Shown: piece by piece, positions 11,900 to 25,605 of the stretch
How positions within the stretch are numbered: the first letter of the stretch is position 1
Layout of the letters: every line of letters begins with the position of its first letter
Assembly (NCBI RefSeq): GCF_019059575.1
Contig: NW_024882770.1
Span: forward strand, 62,001-126,000
Direction of reading: 5' to 3'
DNA: 64,000 bases
DNA from: Amphibalanus amphitrite
Taxonomy: Eukaryota > Arthropoda > Thecostraca > Balanomorpha > Balanidae
Translations under genes and position numbers: made by a program
Notes under the pieces: generated by a model
The model's input: the letters and a program-made list of their open reading frames with translations, nothing else
Database searches by the model: none
Told to the model about the DNA's origin: nothing

Positions 11900-12365
11900 T
11901 TATGCCCTTTCGGTTTGACAAGACCATTTCAGAGCCGGAAGGATGATAGGATGGAGACATTGGTCTTCTTGGCGAGCACCCTGGGTCCAGTTCATATAGA
12001 GTCCCTGGTCCCATTGCTGTTACGTGACACTTATTGGAAAGGGCGACCCCACAATGGATTCGTATAGCCACTCTTACACACCTGCACCAACGTTTCTCAA
12101 AGTGTCCCTTTGATAAGTGGCACTTTGGCAAAGTGACACTTGCCGACTGGCCTTTCTATTTGAACTGGGCCCGGCCCTGGTGAGTTGCTGGGGCTGAGCC
12201 TGACCAAAGGATAGGCCGAGCAGCCCCCAAGCACTCACCGCACCCGGCTACGGGCGAGCTTGGCTTACAGGCAATCCCAAATGGGATGAAGTTTCCCGTC
12301 CAGTCCGGATCAGGTGGTTGCGGCGTGGAGGAAGAATGAAGATTTGAGTTTCCTGAGGATATTTT
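11900..12365. repeat. Dispersed repeat of unknown class
   Basis: Parts resemble sequence near the right edge of the window: 'tttcagag..ggaaggatga.agga' at 11930-11955 against 63799-63825, and 'gaagatttgagtttcctgaggata' near 12340 against 63130-63165. It may be the body of a SINE; the class is not settled. Confidence 0.35.
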
Positions 12366-12427
12366 GAATACAGAAGCTCTTTATGAAACATGAAACATGT
12401 ATTTTATATTATTATTTACGGTCAAAA

Positions 12428-12643
12428 CAGCGGCCGATGTCGGTCCGACGTCGCCCCGACGTCGGCTGGACCTCAGCAATTGATCTCGGTCCGACGTCGG
12501 CTGGACCTCGGCTTGACGTCGTTACATGCGGGCATATCCGACATCCAGCCGACGTCGTGCCGAGGTTGGACCGACGTCGGCATGCCGATGCCGAGATGCC
12601 GACGTCACCCCGACGTCGGGCCGACGTCGGCATGTTTACTGGG
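12428..12643. mobile_element. Second GACGTCGG-array MITE
   Basis: Ends on the right with GTCGGCATGTTTACTGGG, as at 11554-11777. The left end is degenerate. The interior is again an array of CGACGTCGG-like words. The overlapping ORFs on both strands are by-products of this array. Confidence 0.6.
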
Positions 12644-12799
12644 TTATGCATTCGTTCAGGCAACATTCATAATCATTAATGCTATCAAAATCATTGGACA
12701 AGATAAGCTGGTTATAAAAAAGGATATATTTGATATCAGTGCCGTCAACTCCGGCCAGTGCTGCCAAATCCTATTTACGGCATTGATAAGATTGGGCCC

Positions 12800-13603
12800 T
12801 GGATCGGGGATCCGCCAGTGGGGTCAGGTGGCCTACCATGCTTACAAAAAAAAAAAACCATCGTATCAGGGCTATGACGAAAAATAAGTGGCCTAAATCC
12901 GATGAGAAAACAGGGTTTGGGGGTACCCTAGGTTTGGCTCCGTTACCTGGTATGCCCCCCCCCCCGCGCTGAAACCCTGGATCCGCCAGTGATATCACAC
13001 TAATACACTAAGATTCGTGTTCGACATTTACTTATTAATAGACAACTCTGAACTCAGCTAGGGTAATTACAGGGAATTATGGGCAACAAAAACAGCATCA
13101 ACGTTTTACCTATTCTAATTTCTGAAATTCGCACCACTTGAAGATACAATCTTCTTGGAACCGACGAATGAAGTTACCTCGCATGTCTATCGCTTGAAAC
13201 AGAAACGTGCGCAGGTAGAAAGGCGCTTACCTGTAAACAACGCTCAGAATCAAAACCAAACAATTTTCCTGGACGGGTGTATTACCATGAATCCGATAGT
13301 TTCACAGGATGCACATTAACAAAATGGTGATGATACTGACAACACGGAATGAGCCCTAAGGTCCCCAGCCCAACAGCAGTCGACTGAGACTCGGTGCGCC
13401 GACCACCCAAGCGACGAGTAGCATTCAGCGGCAGGGCCGGCACTGCGCTGGCACTGCCGCCCGGTACCGGAGAGTCCCACTACTTCTCCGATGGCGCTCA
13501 GAGGCCGGCCGCCGGTTCCTCTGAGCCGCCGCCAGCTCGGCGGTATTCCGGAATCTGGGGAGCGGAGCTGTAACCGCCGGACCGAACCGCCGCGCGCCGC
13601 CCA
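12800..13603. other. Downstream flank of POLR2G, no recognised gene
   Basis: 12870-12970 is an inverted match to part of the hAT-like element (about 27600-27690). The rest is unique. I see no clear AATAAA on the minus strand close to the POLR2G stop codon. Confidence 0.35.
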
Positions 13604-13849
13604 CTAGCTGATGAGGCCCAGGTAGTCGTCCATCAGTGTGCCGATGGCGAATATGTCGCTGGCGTCCACTCGCGTGCCGACGATTTTTAGCCGGATCTCG
13701 TCGTCTTGCTGGATCATGACCTCCTCGTCCTGGGTCTTGTAGCAGGGCGGGTTCGAGTTGGGGTCGAACACCATGTCGCTGGGGATCGAGTGGCGCGACA
13801 CGAAACAGCTCAACGGGCCGATCTCCGTGAACAGGCCCACCTTGTTCAC
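13604..13849 (-). CDS. POLR2G: RNA polymerase II subunit RPB7, last coding exon
   Basis: Encodes the last 81 residues and the TAG stop (13606-13604). The exon opens after a TCTGCCTGCAG acceptor with [12 protein letters not shown] and closes with [12 protein letters not shown], which I recognise as the C-terminal OB-fold (S1-like) half of RPB7. In the Rpb4/Rpb7 stalk this half contacts the emerging RNA. The upstream exon ends in phase 0 and the reading frame continues without change. The unrelated ORF at 13425-13982 on the same strand is a shadow in another frame. Confidence 0.95.
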   Translation of the reverse strand: MNKVGLFTEIGPLSCFVSRHSIPSDMVFDPNSNPPCYKTQDEEVMIQQDDEIRLKIVGTRVDASDIFAIGTLMDDYLGLIS

Positions 13850-13879
13850 CTGCAGGCAGACGACACGGCCAGTGACTAG

Positions 13880-13990
13880 CACACACGGACATCAGCAAAT
13901 CCAGTCTAGCACACACGGACATCGGCAAACCCACTCTAACACATACGGAAATCGGCAAATCCAGTCTAACACACACGGACATCAGCCAGT
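13880..13990. repeat. About 30-bp minisatellite in POLR2G intron, left part
   Basis: Units like TCTAACACACACGGACATCG plus about 10 bases repeat four times. The same unit resumes at about 15010, so one array was split by the mariner insertion at 13992-15008. Confidence 0.75.
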
Positions 13991-13991
13991 A

Positions 13992-15008
13992 CAGGGTGTC
14001 CTAAAGTTCATTCTCACCTTATATTTGCATGTAAAACAGAGTATATTGCGTTTTGATATGTTTATGACCCCTCAATGTGCTCCCCATTTAATGAGCAAAC
14101 ACATGAATACATGCTGCGGCATGCCAACCGACATGTTTGGCTGCATAGCAGGCTTGAATTTAGCCCGGACTGACTTGACATGCGCCGTGAGCTTCTCGAG
14201 GCTGGAACAGTGCTTCGCTTCGACGAGCCTCAATTTCAGTAGGTATAACCAGCAAATTTTTATGAAATTTAGATCCGATGAGTTGCCTGGCATGTGATCT
14301 TGCCACAAACGCTTGTCACAGTCTCCTTGCACCACTTATAAGCTTTGCTTGATCTGTGTACTGATGCACTGTCTTGCTTGAAGATGGGACTATGACCTCA
14401 AGTACGCAATTTTCTCCTTCAAACTGACTGTTTCGACTGTTTTTAGTCCTCCATTAAGTCTTAAGCCCAAGTGATCGTGAGTTATGTACCCCGAAAGGAT
14501 ACTCTAAGGCAGCTGGTTATCAATCCTGAAAAGTCTACTTACCAACTTTCTAACCCTTTGACCTTTTTGATGGCCACTCTGGCGCCACACAGTTTTGGCC
14601 ATTTGGCTCACCCCTGAAGGCTGACTGGAGAGGACAAACTTGCAGTGATTGACTGCCGACAAATCATCGGCGTCACTTGCTGACTGTGCGTCCAGTTAGC
14701 GATGGACATTGGCTACAGACTGGATGGCCTCAATCACCCTCAATCGTCCCTAATGGCCCACGTGCTAATTAAATACCGAAACGTACCTGTATCGGAGACC
14801 TCTATGTTGCGGGCGTTAGCCGTCTCTATATGAAGTGGACTCTCTAGCAAAAAAATATTTTGTCTAGAGAAATTAGGTTCTGTGGAGCATATTGCAAGTT
14901 GCCATGGCAACCCCATAAGCTCAGTTACGAAATAAATTCAGCGTACCTTTAAATACGAGAGCCTCTAAAAGAAAAATTTAGGTGAGAACGAACTTGTGGG
15001 ACAATCGG
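13992..15008 (-). mobile_element. Dead Tc1/mariner element in POLR2G intron
   Basis: Imperfect inverted ends (CAGGGTGTCCTAAAGTTC at the left, its diverged complement at 14970-15008 at the right) lie about 1 kb apart. TA precedes the left end. The size is normal for a Tc1/mariner element. The transposase remnant is on the minus strand, the same as POLR2G. It sits inside the 30-bp minisatellite. Confidence 0.7.
14072..14335 (-). pseudogene. Tc1/mariner transposase C-terminal remnant
   Basis: The translation contains PGNSSDLNFIK, a worn version of the PGNSPDLNPIE block around the last catalytic acid of Tc1/mariner DDE transposases. It is followed by SSLEKLTAHVKSV and a SMPRRV-like 'VGMPQHV' tail typical of these enzymes. 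The catalytic acidic residue after NPI is lost (FIK), and the N-terminal DNA-binding part cannot be read. It is non-functional. Confidence 0.8.
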
Positions 15009-15009
15009 C

Positions 15010-15215
15010 CCCTCACACAGACGGACATCGGCAAACCGAGTCACACACACACACACACACGCACGCACGCACGCACGCACGCACTGAAATCAAATCCAGC
15101 CTAACACACACCGGCATAGGTTAATCCAAATCCAGTCTAACACACAACGACATAGACAAATCCAGTCAACACACACAGACATCTGTAACTCCATTGACTC
15201 ACGCACGGACTTTAC
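15010..15215. repeat. 30-bp minisatellite (right part) with CA/GCAC microsatellite
   Basis: Continues the array from 13880-13990. A pure dinucleotide/tetranucleotide tract (CA then GCAC) lies at about 15042-15083. Confidence 0.75.
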
Positions 15216-15379
15216 GAGGGATGTCCGGAGTCGGACCAGAGTCAGAGTTGATTTTAACTGCTCTGAGTGACAGCGGAGCCGGAGTCACCGAAAATACATA
15301 GACTCCGCAGCCCTTAATACCTAATACACCAGGCCATCGAACAAAATAGCTGTGTAGCTATTGGCACAGCTGGCAATTA

Positions 15380-15655
<276 letters not shown>

Positions 15656-15964
15656 TCAGCGATCACACTGGTCTTTGGGGAAAGGGGCGAGGCGACCTCA
15701 GACACGGACTCTTCCCATTTATTGTATTTCAACAATTGCCTGATGTCGTTTGGGTTTGCATATCAAGCATGATATTGGATTGCCCTGTCGAAGGTGTGCT
15801 AATACTTGCACGCAAACTCTGGAACTCATCATAGGCGGCGAAAAGGGGGGGGGGCACCGGGGCACCGTGCCCTCCCCCCTTGATTTTGCCATTTTAACAT
15901 TAGCCCTACTGGCGTTGCATGGAAAGAATGGGACCAAAAGTCGGCAGTGTCCCCCCCCCCTTAA

Positions 15965-18221
15965 CCCTCGCCCATGTAGGGGGGGGGGGTTGGTGCAACC
16001 CCCCCCCCTGAAGTTTTTCTTAGCTACACGCCGAACCGTTTCAGATAGCCAGCTCAAATTTTCAGTACCCTTTGGGGCATCCTTTGCGCAACTTTTGGTA
16101 AAAATTGTTTGCCAAGGTCATGTCAGGTCACGGAGTTATGACGTCATAAAGGGAACAACCTCCGGCCAGATTTACGCTAAATTGGAGATTGCTTCACAAT
16201 GGTATAAATGCCGATTGACCTGACACACTGATGGATTGTTTTAGAATCATAACTGGCTGATTTGACATTGGCACAATGTCCGTTGACCTTTTCAAGGTTA
16301 CTAAAGGTCAAAGTCAGGTCAGTGACCTCGGTTGACCTGTAATGACTTCTTGCACTTGTATGCCTTTTCGGGGTATTTTGATGCCCTGAATTCGAATTTG
16401 CTAGGGTAGTGTGGGGTAATTTGAACATATTTTTACGTCTTCTCCGTTGTACCAAATTCCAGCTTAACCCTGGATGAAGAAAAACTGCTTCAGTAGCGCA
16501 AGTGTCACTTGCTTTCACCATGCAAGCCTCATTTTTGGACGAGCCGAGCATGCCTTGAAAAGCATAGCCTCACTTCTCCACCAAGTCGCGGTGTGTTCAA
16601 ATGGCCCCACCGTGGAGTAATTTGAACATACTGCCTTTATCTGTCATAAAAACGATAGTCTCGCCAACACCGATGTTGTTTGACCCATAAACAAATAGGC
16701 AGAACAATTCTAAACATACATTCACTTGAAAAATCAACACAACAAAAATAACAGTTGCAGAGTATCAATATCTGCACACTGCACACCGGTCAGTTGACAG
16801 AATTCGCCTGTCTTCAATTAACAGAACGTCTATCATTTTTGTTCGATAAAAACTCTCCCATCCTTACTGCATCTGTTATAGTGGTGCCAATCGAAACCTG
16901 GACATTTGGAGTTCTGATTTTGTCCAATGTCCAATTCGGAATTGGTAGGACAAAGGTAGCAGACTGGACAACATTGGACGATGGCTTGCTACACTTCAGC
17001 GCTTTTTATAAAGTAATCGTGCATAGCATTGATTGGCGAATGGAAAGCTTGTTAAGCTCTCAATATAATGAACACTTTTCGGCTGGTAAAAGTACATTAT
17101 AAGCAATTTAAATGACAGTTTTGAGTGTTTATTAATGCGTAATTTTCGGACATGTTTGGACAAATGGCTGACTTTAACATTTTTGAACGGAAATCAACAA
17201 AAATGCCGGACATTAGACGGACATTAGACGTAAATTTTATAAAACTGGCATCACTTATCTGCTACTGCTTTGGGTCGAAAATATTGGCAAAAAAAAAGCT
17301 GGGAGCGTTGTTTTTTTTTCGGAGCTATCCCTGTCTGGATTGAAATTCCTACACTATGTTCAAATTACCCCACGCTAAAAGTTATTTTGCCATATTTAAA
17401 AACAGGTTTCAAAAGCAAATTTCTTGTATTGAAGGCACTGATTAGGTAATTGTACAACAAAAGCCGTTGCGTATTAGGCGCTAGCAATGCAAGATTTTGC
17501 GCTGCAATGAAGTTGCAATGACGTGTTTTTAGGCGTTTTTACTTGCGAAAATGATTTTTTACAGTGTGCGTCAGCATCTTCATTCCATGAAACTTAAAAC
17601 CCCGTTCATATGATAGCCCTTTTAGTTACGATAATTTCCCTCATTGGTCATATTGTCATGCCACTTATGGATTTTCCGTAATTTTGTGTTTTTCACACTA
17701 TGTTCAAATTGCCCCACATGTTCAAATTACCCCACCCTACCCTATCCATTTCAGGCATCGTCAGTTGTTTCTTGTAGTTCATTTTGGGTCAGGGTCAGGT
17801 CAGTGACGTCACACGCCTGACGTGACCCAATGCACAAATGACCTTGCAGACTTCCGATGCTCCCAACGCATCATTTTTAGAGTTATGACATCGAAATACA
17901 CACCAAACGATAGAGAATTGATCAAGGATCACGATAGTGAAGGTTTCAAGTCGATATCTCTTACCGTTTTGCCGCAATCGGCGCGGAAATCTGAAAAAGT
18001 TAGATTTTTCCGAAAATTTAACCTTTGACCGGTCATAAGTAGGTCAAATGTTGACCTAGGACCAAAAAATATACCACCAATCGCGAGATCTAGTTGAGAG
18101 CAATCCGTTGGTCTTTTCCGCTAAGCTCTACGACGCTCCGTTTTCAAACGCCAGGGGGGGGGGGTCGCACCCCCCCCCCCTGCATGGGCGAAGGTGGCAA
18201 AACGCCGTTTACGGGCGAGGG
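15965..18221. mobile_element. AGGTCA-rich TTAA MITE in POLR2G intron, interrupted
   Basis: Begins CCCTCGCCCATGTAGGGG after TTAA (15961-15964) and ends GGGCGAGGG before TTAA (18222-18225). Poly-G/poly-C hairpins lie at 15978-16010 and 18152-18180. Removing the TA-flanked insert at 16404-17742 leaves about 920 bases, the usual family length. AGGTCA clusters lie at 16105-16340 and 17780-18055. The right part is closely repeated, inverted, at 53834-54164. Confidence 0.8.
16404..17742. mobile_element. TA-flanked element, TGGGGTAATTTGAACA repeats
   Basis: Inverted ends GGGTAGTGTGGGGTAATT and its near-complement ending CTACCC are flanked by TA (16402-16403, 17743-17744). The terminal phrase 'TTCAAATTACCCCAC' recurs inside near 16590-16630, 17355-17375 and 17700-17735. 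It splits the AGGTCA element above, so it is the younger insertion. No transposase is recognisable. Confidence 0.75.
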
Positions 18222-20255
<2,034 letters not shown>

Positions 20256-20720
20256 ATAACCCTCGCCGGCTGAGGGGGGGGGCGGGTGCCCCCCTAGGGT
20301 TTTTTCGCGATAGCTCCGAACACGTTAGCGATGGAGAGCTGAAACTTGGCATACCTGACCTTTGGTTCAAGCCGCATCTTTTGACACCAACCGCATTTTT
20401 GAGTCAGGTCAGGTCACTGACCTATGACGTCATAAGTGAACCTCTGCACGGTCTTCAGATGTCGCAACTTCGCAACGCCCTCACTGCCAGAGGAGATGTC
20501 ACAGGGAAATGAAACTTGCATGATCTAGTATCCATTATGAGTCCCACAACCTGTATATCTCGAATTTTTCCTAAAGGTCAATGAGGTCAGGTCATTTTCG
20601 TGACCTCACCATTATAAGTCAATGGGGAAAATGAAAACTGCTCTTCTGGCGCCGGGAACGATCTCCAACTATCTCAAGCACACAGAATCGTGATTTGATG
20701 CGCTCCTTGCAAGGTGAAAT
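20256..20720. mobile_element. AGGTCA element, left part
   Basis: Starts ATAACCCTCGCCGGCTGAG, a worn TTAACCCTCGCC terminus, followed by a G/C hairpin (20273-20298). AGGTCA words lie at 20405-20425 and 20573-20600. Its continuation resembles 21640-22299 and the copy at 61606-62470. Confidence 0.6.
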
Positions 20721-21075
20721 CCTCCTTTTGCACCCTAGGCTCAAAATTGAAGTAAAACCACACCAAATCATCAAAAACCATTTATCAACCCAGACAATGT
20801 TTGCACTTTGCACAATCATATAATACTAAAAAAAAAATCAGATGCACTTCAAGCAAAAATAACAAAACCTTATCTGCCCTGACCTAACTTAACTTGTAAC
20901 ATAGCCTTACCAGAGGGCTGTTCTGGTTCCTGCAGCATAGATCTGTGCTGCGTGCCTCATACTTGGGTGACGTCAGCCTCCTGGCTCCGCCCACTCTCCT
21001 GCAGCATGCCGCTAAACTAACGATAAAACCACTGAACTCTATAATGTGGAAGGCGCATCGGCCGCCAGATGGTGT

Positions 21076-21590
21076 CCAACGGTGCCGCCATGTTGCGCAG
21101 ACCAGGAAGCGGCCGCCGCCTGTTTTTTTTTTATAAATTTTGTCCGAACCTTTTGATAGGAAGGATTCACAAGGACAGAGCCACCACTAAGCGAAGCTTG
21201 TTGCGGTGACCCTGCCCTCTACCCTCCGATCGCGCAATTCCAGTTCTATGGCAGAATTTAGAGCCCAAAGTTTAACGTGCGCACATAGCCGCGCACGGCC
21301 GGTCCCCTCACTGACTTCATCTGGCTTCGGCCTGCCACCAACCGCAACCATACCTGTCAGGAGGCCCATAAATGTCAAGCGCCCGTCGCGCTTTGAACCC
21401 GGACTTTTATAACCGGGAACGCGTGCTCTCACTACGCGGAGTCCAACGCTCTACCAACTGAGCTACGGGACCTGTGTTGGGGAATAGGGAATTCGGGACC
21501 TCGATTTACGTTTGCGGTCGCTGCATCCGTTACGTTCAAGCTATGTGGACGCGGAACCCAGCATCTTACGCAGAATTGAGTGGAGAATAA
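21076..21590. repeat. Left arm of an inverted repeat, split by a SINE
   Basis: 21076-21121 plus 21472-21590 are an inverted match to 22318-22490 (shared words include TTGCGCAGACCAGGAA and TTCGGGACCTCGATTTACG). The right arm lacks the segment 21122-21471, which marks the SINE as a later insertion in the left arm. Confidence 0.7.
21122..21471 (-). mobile_element. tRNA-derived SINE
   Basis: On the minus strand it begins GTCCCGTAGCTCAGTTGG with a canonical A box (TAGCTCAGTTGG, 21465-21454) and a B box (GGTTCAAAGC, 21399-21390). It ends in an A tract, seen as T at 21123-21132. CCTGT occurs on both sides as a likely short target duplication, and the uninterrupted inverted-repeat arm at 22435-22445 shows the empty state. 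The acceptor stem does not pair, so it is not a tRNA gene. About 350 bases is a normal SINE length. Confidence 0.7.
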
Positions 21591-21639
21591 GATGAAATCC
21601 TAAAAAAAATCCTCAGATACAAGGAACTAATACGCTAAA

Positions 21640-22299
21640 CCTTTATAAGTCAATGGGGAAATATGAAAATTGCTATTTTGGCGCCGAGAATGATCTGAAA
21701 CTATCTCAAGCATATAGAATCATGATTTCATGCACTCCTTGCAAGGTTCTATGCTTCATATTTGCATTGTTGCCCTTGCGTGACGTCATTTGTGACGTCA
21801 CAAGGGTCACAGTTTTTCTTCAATAACTCCCGATCAAATTGAGCTAGCGAGTCGGGAAAGCCACCAATGGACTCAGGAAGACCTGCCGAATCGAATGATA
21901 TGCGACATGACCTCTTTCGACCAGCTTCGTGACCAGGGGGTGCTGACCTGACCTTGACCTGAGGTCAACACCCTAAGTTGACGTGACCCGAACAAAAAGT
22001 ATATCATTCGATGCGCCTGAGCTAGCTGAACACGATGATGCCAAAATCGCGGCTCTACGGCCATTTTTGGCGAAGTTATTTACCAAAAACCGAACCCGTG
22101 CCTTAGATCACTTGACCTGACCTCAGAGGTCACCGGTTGACCTGAGACCTTTACAGCGGGTTCCTACCAGTCACTCTGCATTATACTTTGTCGCATACGA
22201 CCACTTTACCGCTTAATTCTAGTTTAATTTGCGGCGCATTAGCGAGGTGGGTTCAATCAACCCCCTCGGCCGGGGCAAATGTAAGTCCGGCGAGTGAAT
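21640..22299. mobile_element. AGGTCA element, right part
   Basis: 21645-21760 repeats 20613-20720 and also matches 61868-61985. TGACCT clusters occur at 21945-21985 and 22110-22150. The right end is worn (CTCGGCCGGGG at 22266-22276). It may be the continuation of 20256-20720 or a separate truncated copy. Confidence 0.55.
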
Positions 22300-22317
22300 T
22301 TGAGGAATTCTGAAGAT

Positions 22318-22495
22318 ACGATCGTGTTCCCCACTCAATTCTGCGTAAGATGCCGGGTTCCGTATCTACGTAACTTGAACGTAACGGATGCGGCGGCCGC
22401 AAACGTAAATCGAGGTCCCGAATTCCGTATTCCTCAACACAGGCGGCAGCCGGTTCCTGGTCTGCGCAATATGGCCGCCACCGTTAGACACTACG
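22318..22495. repeat. Right arm of the inverted repeat
   Basis: Reverse complement of 21076-21590 without the SINE; see that entry. It supplies the pre-insertion sequence of the SINE site. Confidence 0.7.
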
Positions 22496-22861
22496 GCCAA
22501 TAGGGTTGAAGCGGCAGTGCTCCCCTGTGGATAAAACTTACGGTAAGAAATATTGGATGATAAACTTAAATCCGCGCCACTTTTGTCTCCTGTAGCACCA
22601 AATTTCCAGCTGCAGGAAAGAGAAGTACCTATGCTTTAGTGGGTGACATCACACAGGCAATGACGCAGTGGTGTGGGCGGGACTAATGGGCGACATAGCC
22701 CTCACTGCGCATGCATGCTGCAGCATATTTCATTTTGGCTGCACAGCCGAACAGCCCTCAGACTTAGACTCAACATTGTGGTTCAGCTAAATCAGCATTA
22801 CTGATGTTTTGTGTAAAAAGTATCATAAGTCATCCATATCTCCTATAAGTCATCCGGGGCT

Positions 22862-25605
22862 AGTCAAAAACGGCTGAATTGGCATATTCGTCAAAACTTC
22901 TATCAGGACTACCAAGCGCTCTTTCCCAGGCTGCAATCAAATCGAGCATCTGTGGCTGGAGATCCCTCTGCGAAACCCAAATCGCCTCCTCATTGGATGC
23001 ATTTACCGTAGCCCATCTGCCCATGGACCGTCTTCTACGTCTGTTACTGGTTACGGAGTTACTGGAGCTCATCACTAGCTGCACATCTGACAGAAACACC
23101 CAAGTGTTGATTGCTGGGGACATCAACTACCCCCAAATCGACTGGACTCACAGCTACTCCACTACCCCTGAGGGCCATCATACACACCAATTTATGGAAG
23201 GGCTGCAAGACTGTGGCTTCACACAACATGTCACCAGGGACACACGATACAGGGAAGGCAACAGGTCCAGCGGATTGGACATTATCCTGAGTAACGAGGA
23301 GGGGCTAGTCAAAAACCTTGTCTACCACCCACCCATAGGACACAGCGACCATGTGTTACTGAGGTTTGAGACCGTGCACTATGACCAGGGAAGAGAACCA
23401 AGGGAGCCCCGGCTGAACCTCAACAAAGGGAACTATGCGCTCCTGAATGATCGGATCAGGGAGACTGTCTGGGAAGTGCCCGATCCTCCGGACCCGCGCA
23501 CCAGATACAAGTACTTCAAAAGGACGCTGGATCTTCTGACGACTCAGTGTATCCCCAGGTCTCGCCCAACTAATAAGAGACGCAATATCTATATGGACAG
23601 GGAAGCTATGCGATTGAAAAAGCTGAAGAGGAAGTTGTGGATCCAGTACACCCAATCCATGGATGACATCTGCCTTGCACGTTACAAGCGATGTAGCAAC
23701 GACCTGAGACGGCTCACCCGCAATCTAAGGAAGGAACTGGAGAGGAAGCTGGCGGCTGACCTGAAGGTAAACTCAAAGGCGTTCTGGCGGTACTCGGCCT
23801 CAAGAACCAAGAGCAGGGCCGGCGTTGAGAACCTCCGCACAGAGTCGGGTCAGCTTACAGTAAACGACGAAGAGAAGACCGCGGTCCTGAACGCATTCTT
23901 CAGCTCGGTCTGCATCGAGGATGACCTTCGGCCGATGCCGCACGCCGGGGACGCGTACAGGGGACCAGTAGTAGGGGACGTTGACATCTCAGAGGACCTG
24001 GTAAAACAGAAGCTCGCCCAGATCAAGACCTCCTCAGCCGCTGGACCTGACAGCATTCATCCAAGGGTACTCCACGAGACGAGAGACTCAATATCAGCTC
24101 AACTAGCAGCCATGTACCGGGAGTCGCTCGATACAGGGATCCTTCCAGAGGACTGGACGTCGGCCAACGTGGTCCCCATTTACAAGAAGGGCAGCAAGGA
24201 CGACCCCAGCAATTACCGACCAGTCAGCCTGACGCCAGTGCCCTGCAAGGTGCTGGAAGCCATCATCAGGGACAGGCTGATGGAGCACCTGCAGGCAGAG
24301 GGCCTGATTACTGAAGCCCAGCATGGATTCCGGCCGGGCAGGTCCTGCGTCACGCAACTGCTACTTTCAGCATAGGACTGGAGCCGTGCTGCAGAACGTG
24401 GTGACCCCATGGACATCATTTATCTTGACCTGGCCAAGGCTTTCAACACTGTATCAATCCGCAGGCTTCTCCACAAGGTGGCTGCACATGGAATCCGTGG
24501 GAAGCTGCTACGATGGATAGAGGCCTTCCTGACGGGGCGAAAGCAGCGGGTTACGATCGGCAGTTCCTGCTCGGAATGGACCTCAGTCCCAATTGGAGTC
24601 CCGCAAGGATCTGTGTTGGCACCTACATTGTTTGTCCTATATGTTAACGACCTGCCAAATGTCCTAAGCTGCGGTGTCAAGGTCTTTGCCGACGACAGCA
24701 AATTGTACCAGGTCGTCTGTGACCATGAGGACGCGCGGGCTCTCCAAGCGAACCTGGACGCTGTGACACAGTGGGGTGAGGATTGGCAACTGCAATTTAA
24801 CGACACGAAGTGCAGGGCCCTCCACGTCGGTCGTCACGTCCACCGGCACGACTAACTTTTGAACGGTGAAGTCCTGCAGACGGCGACAGAGGAAAAGGAC
24901 CTAGGAGTGATTGCTGACGCGGAGCTGAAGTTTAGGACGCAAGCAGCGGCAGCGGTCAACAAGGCATCTCGAGTGATGGCCGTGATAAGACGGTCATTCA
25001 GCCTGCTGGACAAGATGACCCTGCCAATCCTGTTCAAGACGCTTGTGCGACCGCTCCTGGAGTACGGTAACATTGTCTGGGGGCCATTCAATCGAGCGGA
25101 TCAGCTCCTCATCGAACGAGTCCAGCGCCGAGCGACCAAGCTGGTCCAGGAAGTACGTCACCTACCGTACCAGGAAAGACTGAAGTCTATGAAGCTGCCT
25201 TCTCTCCACTACCGACGTCGACGCGGCGACATGATCGCTGTCTACAATGTGCTGCATGGGAGACTGGACCTGAATCCGGAGGAGTTCTTCAACCGAGTAA
25301 CGACCAGAGATACAAGAGGACACTCCTGGCGTCTTGCGAAGCCTCATGCCGTCACCCGCATCCGTCGAAACGCGTTCGCAGTCAGAGTCATTAACGACTG
25401 GAACAGCCTACCATCATCCGTCGTAGACGCCGACTCTCTAAACTCGTTCAAGAACCGGCTCGACACTCACTGGAGACACCTTCACTTCACCCCGCCCCTA
25501 CCATACGAACAGTAACACTGTCAAACATGAACTCGACTGGAGCGGACACTACAGGCCTTGGGCCTCTCAAAATTTTCTGTGCATCTTAAGTAAGTAAGTA
25601 AGTAT
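22862..25605 (+). mobile_element. 5'-truncated non-LTR retrotransposon (CR1/Jockey-like)
   Basis: Carries the C-terminal part of an apurinic-type endonuclease, a full reverse transcriptase and the usual C-terminal tail. It is followed by about 70 bases of 3' UTR ending in TAAG tetranucleotide repeats (25587-25605). Short tandem tails in place of poly(A) are common in CR1-related LINEs. The 5' end is missing. The clade is my estimate from motifs; R2 and RTE are unlikely because of the endonuclease and the motif spacing. Confidence 0.85.
22879..25515 (+). pseudogene. LINE ORF2: endonuclease and reverse transcriptase, inactivated
   Basis: One frame runs from about 23040 to 25515, broken only by in-frame nonsense codons at 24373-24375 (TAG, where the protein reads LLLSA-stop-DWS) and 24853-24855 (TAA). 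Upstream, the endonuclease block NRLLIGCIYRSPS is in another frame (about 22985-23025), so there is a frameshift near 23030-23050. The endonuclease GHSDH motif is at 23338-23352. RT blocks include AGPDSIHPRVL, NYRPVSL, HGFRPGRSC, DLAKAF and GVPQGS, and the catalytic FADD (24685-24696). The C terminus has the usual AFAVRVINDWNSLP signature. Few lesions suggest a fairly young copy. Confidence 0.9.

Larger units (their letters stand above)
9379..12799. mobile_element. Element with GGGCCCAATCTTACCAATGCC ends, nested
   Basis: The left end (9379-9402) and right end (about 12774-12799) are inverted copies of a sequence containing CCCAATCTTACCAATGCCGT. About 100 bases inside each end also match in inverted orientation (9403-9495 against about 12680-12773). 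A 240-bp relative with both ends close together sits at 45448-45687. Inside are a TTAA element, a TA element, a tRNA-like sequence and two GACGTC arrays. Confidence 0.6.

Noticed and set aside
11388-12131. 247-codon minus-strand ORF
   Set aside because: It crosses a tRNA-like sequence and a GACGTC-array MITE; no domain.
9379-12799. Autonomous transposon with hidden transposase
   Set aside because: No DDE or helix-turn-helix motif readable in any frame.
21390-21471. Functional tRNA gene on the minus strand
   Set aside because: No 3' acceptor complement, and it continues into a SINE body with an A tail.
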